Shown: positions 61,366 through 64,000 of the stretch, piece by piece
Numbering within the stretch: position 1 is the first letter of the stretch
How the letters are laid out: every line of letters begins with the position of its first letter
Source: Verrucomicrobiota bacterium
Lineage (GTDB): Bacteria > Verrucomicrobiota > Verrucomicrobiia > Verrucomicrobiales > Akkermansiaceae
Assembly (NCBI GenBank): GCA_030835305.1
Contig: JAURPJ010000062.1
Location: forward strand, 1 to 64,000
Direction of reading: 5' to 3'
Length of the DNA stretch: 64,000 nucleotides
The notes under the pieces: model-generated
What the model was told of the DNA's origin: nothing
Seen by the model: only the letters and a program-made list of their open reading frames with translations
The model's database searches: none
Position numbers and translations under genes: made by a program

Positions 61366-64000
61366 TTACTTCCCGGGCACTTTGTGGATGGTGCTATGGA
61401 TGGTGCCAATCAATTCGTCTCCGTCTGCGGATTCGAGATCGTAATCAAGCTTGAATTGCTGGCTCGGTTTGTGGCCCTCAACAGTGAGGAGAACCGATTT
61501 CTTGTCGGCTCCAAGTTTAGCTGCGGTAATTTTGACGGTGTCACGCTTGCGGACTTTTTTCGATTCCTTTTTGAGAGCTGCAGCCTCGGCAGCCTTGTCG
61601 GGATTATCAACCGAGAACTGGCCTGATCCGTATTGGGGGCCGCGGATATATTTCCAGCGCTGGGCGGTGAATGAGGTTGGGTCATTTGCGAGTTCGTCGT
61701 CGAGCTCAACGTCAAAGGTCAGCTGAATACCTTCTTTGGTGACTTTCATGGCAGTCGGGAGAGGACTGACCTCCTTGGCGTTGCGGCGGATTCGTTGAAG
61801 TCCGGCTTCATTGGCTGCATTGGTCTGCCAGCCGCGGAATCCGACCACATACATGGAACCGTCGGGATGGAAGACGGCCCGCTGGGCGGAAGACGAAAGT
61901 TTCACTGGAAGCTTTGCAACGCCGCCCTGGTAGAATCCGTCGGCGACTTTTTGGCGAAGCACGTGATAAATCGCAGACTGACCGTAGGACAAGTGGATCA
62001 ACTCGCCTGAAGCGATACCGATCTTGGCATTCTTTGGAACCCAAATTTGTCCTCCACCCGAGTTATCGACTGACATGGGGAGGTAGCAGAGAGGCTCGGT
62101 AAATTCAGACTTATTCTCCTGACGAGAATCTTCCACGCCGAAGAATGGGGTGCCGTTTTCCGGCTGATAGAAGTTGATCTTGCAGCAGGGCTGCCAGGTC
62201 CCTTCATTCTCTCCGGTGGTGATCTCTCCGTTGGGTCCGATGCCGATACCGCCCGGGGCCCGGAGGCCGGTTCCGATGGTGTATAGGCGATTGCCGTCGG
62301 CACTAATTTTCACGAAAGCTCCGTTGTGGGGGAGAATCTTGTCGAAACCGCGTCCCCCGGGGCGAACGGGTGAGGCTTTGGCGAAGTAGAAGTTGCCCTC
62401 CTTGTCGGTTTCAAGTCCGAACTGGAATTCGTGGAAGTTATTGGAGAGGTAGACATCATTATTGAAGACCTCAAATTTGTCAGCTTCGCCGTCGTTATTG
62501 AGATCGTATGTCTTATAGATCCCATCGCGCCCAGCGATGTGCGGCACGTCGTTTACGATTTTGAGTCCGAGTGGCTCGAAAAATCCAGTGGCGTAGCGCT
62601 TCCAGGTGAGCTTGTTTAAGTTTTTTAAGCCAGAGACCATCCAGATGTCTCCATCCCAGGTGGAAAGGAGGCCCCGGTTGCCATCAGAGAAGAAGTCGAT
62701 ATCGGACATGCGAACTTTGCTCCTGTAGGGGGAATCCTTGAGAGCCGGAGGAAGGGGGACCTGGTCAACGAGCCAGGCCTTCTTGGAGCTGTCCAACTGG
62801 GCTTCCACTTCGAAGGTCTCGGGAGAAATGCCAGGACCGCCTTCGGTGAGAGGGGCCAGCGAGACGGGAGCTGGAGCTTTGGTTTTTGAGTTTCCGGTGT
62901 AGAGCAGGGCTACCTTCGTTGGTTTATCCGAGGCCTCGAAGCGCAGGAAGTAGGTGCCATCCTTGGCGGTGGTCTGAATTCCTCCATCGACAGCCCTTAC
63001 CTTGAGGGTAAAATTCTTTTCACTGGAATCGTCAAGAAGGCGGACGGTGAGTTGTTTGTCGTGAGGAGCGACCTCAAGGTAGCGGACAAGTCCGTCATTG
63101 TGATCGCTGACGGTGTCGAGAATGCGGGTGCCATTGACAGCGTAGTCCAGAACGATCTGGTTTCCGCTGCGGAAGTAGCCGTTGAACTCGAGATGGGAGA
63201 AATTTCCATAGCCTTTGAGGGGGCGTTTGTCTTCGAAAGAGTCGGAGTCATCGGCCCATACCGGGCCTTCGGCAGCAGTAAAGAGGAAGGAATCCTTGTT
63301 GTTGAATTCGTTGACGCGTCCATGACCACCTCCCCAGGGGGTGTTGATGAGATTGACACCCTTGTCGGTTGCTGAAACGAGGGAAAGATTCTCGGTATTG
63401 AAGAGGGCCACCCGGCCCGGCAACGCGGAGTAGTTGAGCGCGATTCCTTTCAGCGCGGACTCGCGACGTTGCTTACCCTTGAACCAGTCGCCGTAGGTTT
63501 GGAAGAAGGCGGGGCCGTGATCGGCAAGATGATACCACTTTTCCTGAGGAGCGGAGGCGGCATTGTATACAATGAGAGCGGAGCGGGGAATTCCGAGCTC
63601 GCCCATAGCCGAAAGGAGGGATTCGGAGGCTAGTTCCCTAACCTTGACGTTGCGAAACTGGACAGGAGATCCGTCGTCGTGGTTTTGAAGGCCAAAGTAG
63701 CCTCCGACATCGCCGCGGCCGGCCTGGCATTCGTAGACATTGATGAGCTTGTCATTGAGGACAACCGCGATCTGGTCGCCTGCGGTAATGATTTGATAAG
63801 TGTTCCACTCCCCGACCTTCATGTCAGGCTGAATGGCCGGCTGGATGTCATAAATGGCTCCGGTCTTGTTTTTATGAGACTCGTTGCCGCAGATTTGGAT
63901 CTCGTATCCTTGTTTCACGGCAACCCAGGGATCATCTCCGGGATCGGGAAAACGGACGAAAATTCCAGAGTTGTCAGCATCTTCGGGAGCCATGAACTCG
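61366..64000 (-). CDS. Large exported DUF1080/DUF6797-type protein (N-terminus beyond window)
   Basis: The frame is open to the right edge, so the start is missing. The visible N-terminus (about residues 1-110) is the second half of a DUF1080 domain: DNSGIFVRFPDPGDDPW, YEIQICGNESHKNKTGAIYD, GEWNTYQIITAGDQIAVVLN, GYFGLQNHDDGSPVQFRNV. A DUF6797-type block follows (WYHLADHGPAFFQTYGDWF). From about 480 to 720 is a sugar-dehydrogenase-like propeller (GIGIGPNGEITTGENEGTWQ, VFHPDGSMYVVGFRGWQ). The C-terminus is Ig-like. Such secreted proteins in PVC bacteria bind heme or PQQ-type cofactors in neighbouring parts and act on sugars; the activity is not proven. Confidence 0.9.
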   Translation of the reverse strand, partial: EFMAPEDADNSGIFVRFPDPGDDPWVAVKQGYEIQICGNESHKNKTGAIYDIQPAIQPDMKVGEWNTYQIITAGDQIAVVLNDKLINVYECQAGRGDVGGYFGLQNHDDGSPVQFRNVKVRELASESLLSAMGELGIPRSALIVYNAASAPQEKWYHLADHGPAFFQTYGDWFKGKQRRESALKGIALNYSALPGRVALFNTENLSLVSATDKGVNLINTPWGGGHGRVNEFNNKDSFLFTAAEGPVWADDSDSFEDKRPLKGYGNFSHLEFNGYFRSGNQIVLDYAVNGTRILDTVSDHNDGLVRYLEVAPHDKQLTVRLLDDSSEKNFTLKVRAVDGGIQTTAKDGTYFLRFEASDKPTKVALLYTGNSKTKAPAPVSLAPLTEGGPGISPETFEVEAQLDSSKKAWLVDQVPLPPALKDSPYRSKVRMSDIDFFSDGNRGLLSTWDGDIWMVSGLKNLNKLTWKRYATGFFEPLGLKIVNDVPHIAGRDGIYKTYDLNNDGEADKFEVFNNDVYLSNNFHEFQFGLETDKEGNFYFAKASPVRPGGRGFDKILPHNGAFVKISADGNRLYTIGTGLRAPGGIGIGPNGEITTGENEGTWQPCCKINFYQPENGTPFFGVEDSRQENKSEFTEPLCYLPMSVDNSGGGQIWVPKNAKIGIASGELIHLSYGQSAIYHVLRQKVADGFYQGGVAKLPVKLSSSAQRAVFHPDGSMYVVGFRGWQTNAANEAGLQRIRRNAKEVSPLPTAMKVTKEGIQLTFDVELDDELANDPTSFTAQRWKYIRGPQYGSGQFSVDNPDKAAEAAALKKESKKVRKRDTVKITAAKLGADKKSVLLTVEGHKPSQQFKLDYDLESADGDELIGTIHSTIHKVPGK

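Noticed and set aside
1-64000. CRISPR arrays, rRNA genes, insertion sequences or prophage modules
   Set aside because: No regular repeats with spacers, no rRNA-like sequence, no transposase, integrase or phage structural protein was found.

Overview
The window looks like a chromosomal segment of a Verrucomicrobiota bacterium, probably of the Verrucomicrobiales. The evidence is a PEP-CTERM protein, a DUF1501/PSD1/WD40 cytochrome gene set, DUF1080 and DUF6797-type secreted proteins, and a perfect TGTTC-N4-GAACA site (the LexA motif described for Verrucomicrobia) in front of an imuA-imuB-dnaE2 mutagenesis cassette. No complete mobile element, CRISPR array or rRNA is visible. Genus cannot be fixed from sequence alone.

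Layout. 1-455: two small genes of unknown function, short repeats and a hairpin lying against the 3' end of a selenocysteine-type tRNA gene (456-548, minus strand), possibly the edge of an integrated island. 611-9057: nnr, yceH, a decayed RES toxin-type gene, a TRIC-family channel, then dnaE2, imuB and imuA under an apparent LexA operator. 9152-16163: an FAD oxidoreductase, a cupin protein, a DUF2071 pseudogene, small Dabb, DUF3817 and VOC proteins, a large membrane protein, and yebC whose usual N-terminus contains an in-frame amber codon. 16530-18045: a 39-residue membrane protein and a badly decayed alpha/beta hydrolase. 18212-29353: TSUP transporter, site-2 protease, thrB-thrC, a TPR protein, cysE divergent from an Rrf2 regulator, the general PTS proteins EI and HPr, a secreted protein gene with an in-frame TAA, and rex. 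29357-38302: a four-gene minus-strand operon of secreted DUF1501, PPC-domain, PSD1 and WD40/cytochrome proteins. 38434-48471: a membrane pseudokinase, about 1.1 kb of gene debris, typA, a frameshifted GYF-type gene, a DAHP synthase, an M42 peptidase and a decayed small membrane protein gene. 48666-64000: a LolA-like protein, lysC, a PEP-CTERM protein, hom, an OmpA-type protein, HAD and LysE proteins, DUF1080, tsf-rpsB, and a cluster of SGNH hydrolase, pentaheme cytochrome and DUF6797-type protein running off the right edge.

How the genes fit together. lysC, hom, thrB and thrC supply the route from aspartate to threonine but sit in three places. aroF starts the shikimate pathway and cysE the cysteine pathway. 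The two cytochrome-rich clusters belong to the secreted PVC-type repertoire whose substrates are largely unknown.

The main surprise is decay. At least seven loci carry in-frame stops, frameshifts or internal deletions. Several are single-base lesions, so assembly error must be excluded before biology is inferred. I found no convincing undescribed multi-gene system. The best leads are the odd tRNA, the pseudokinase and the small proteins.
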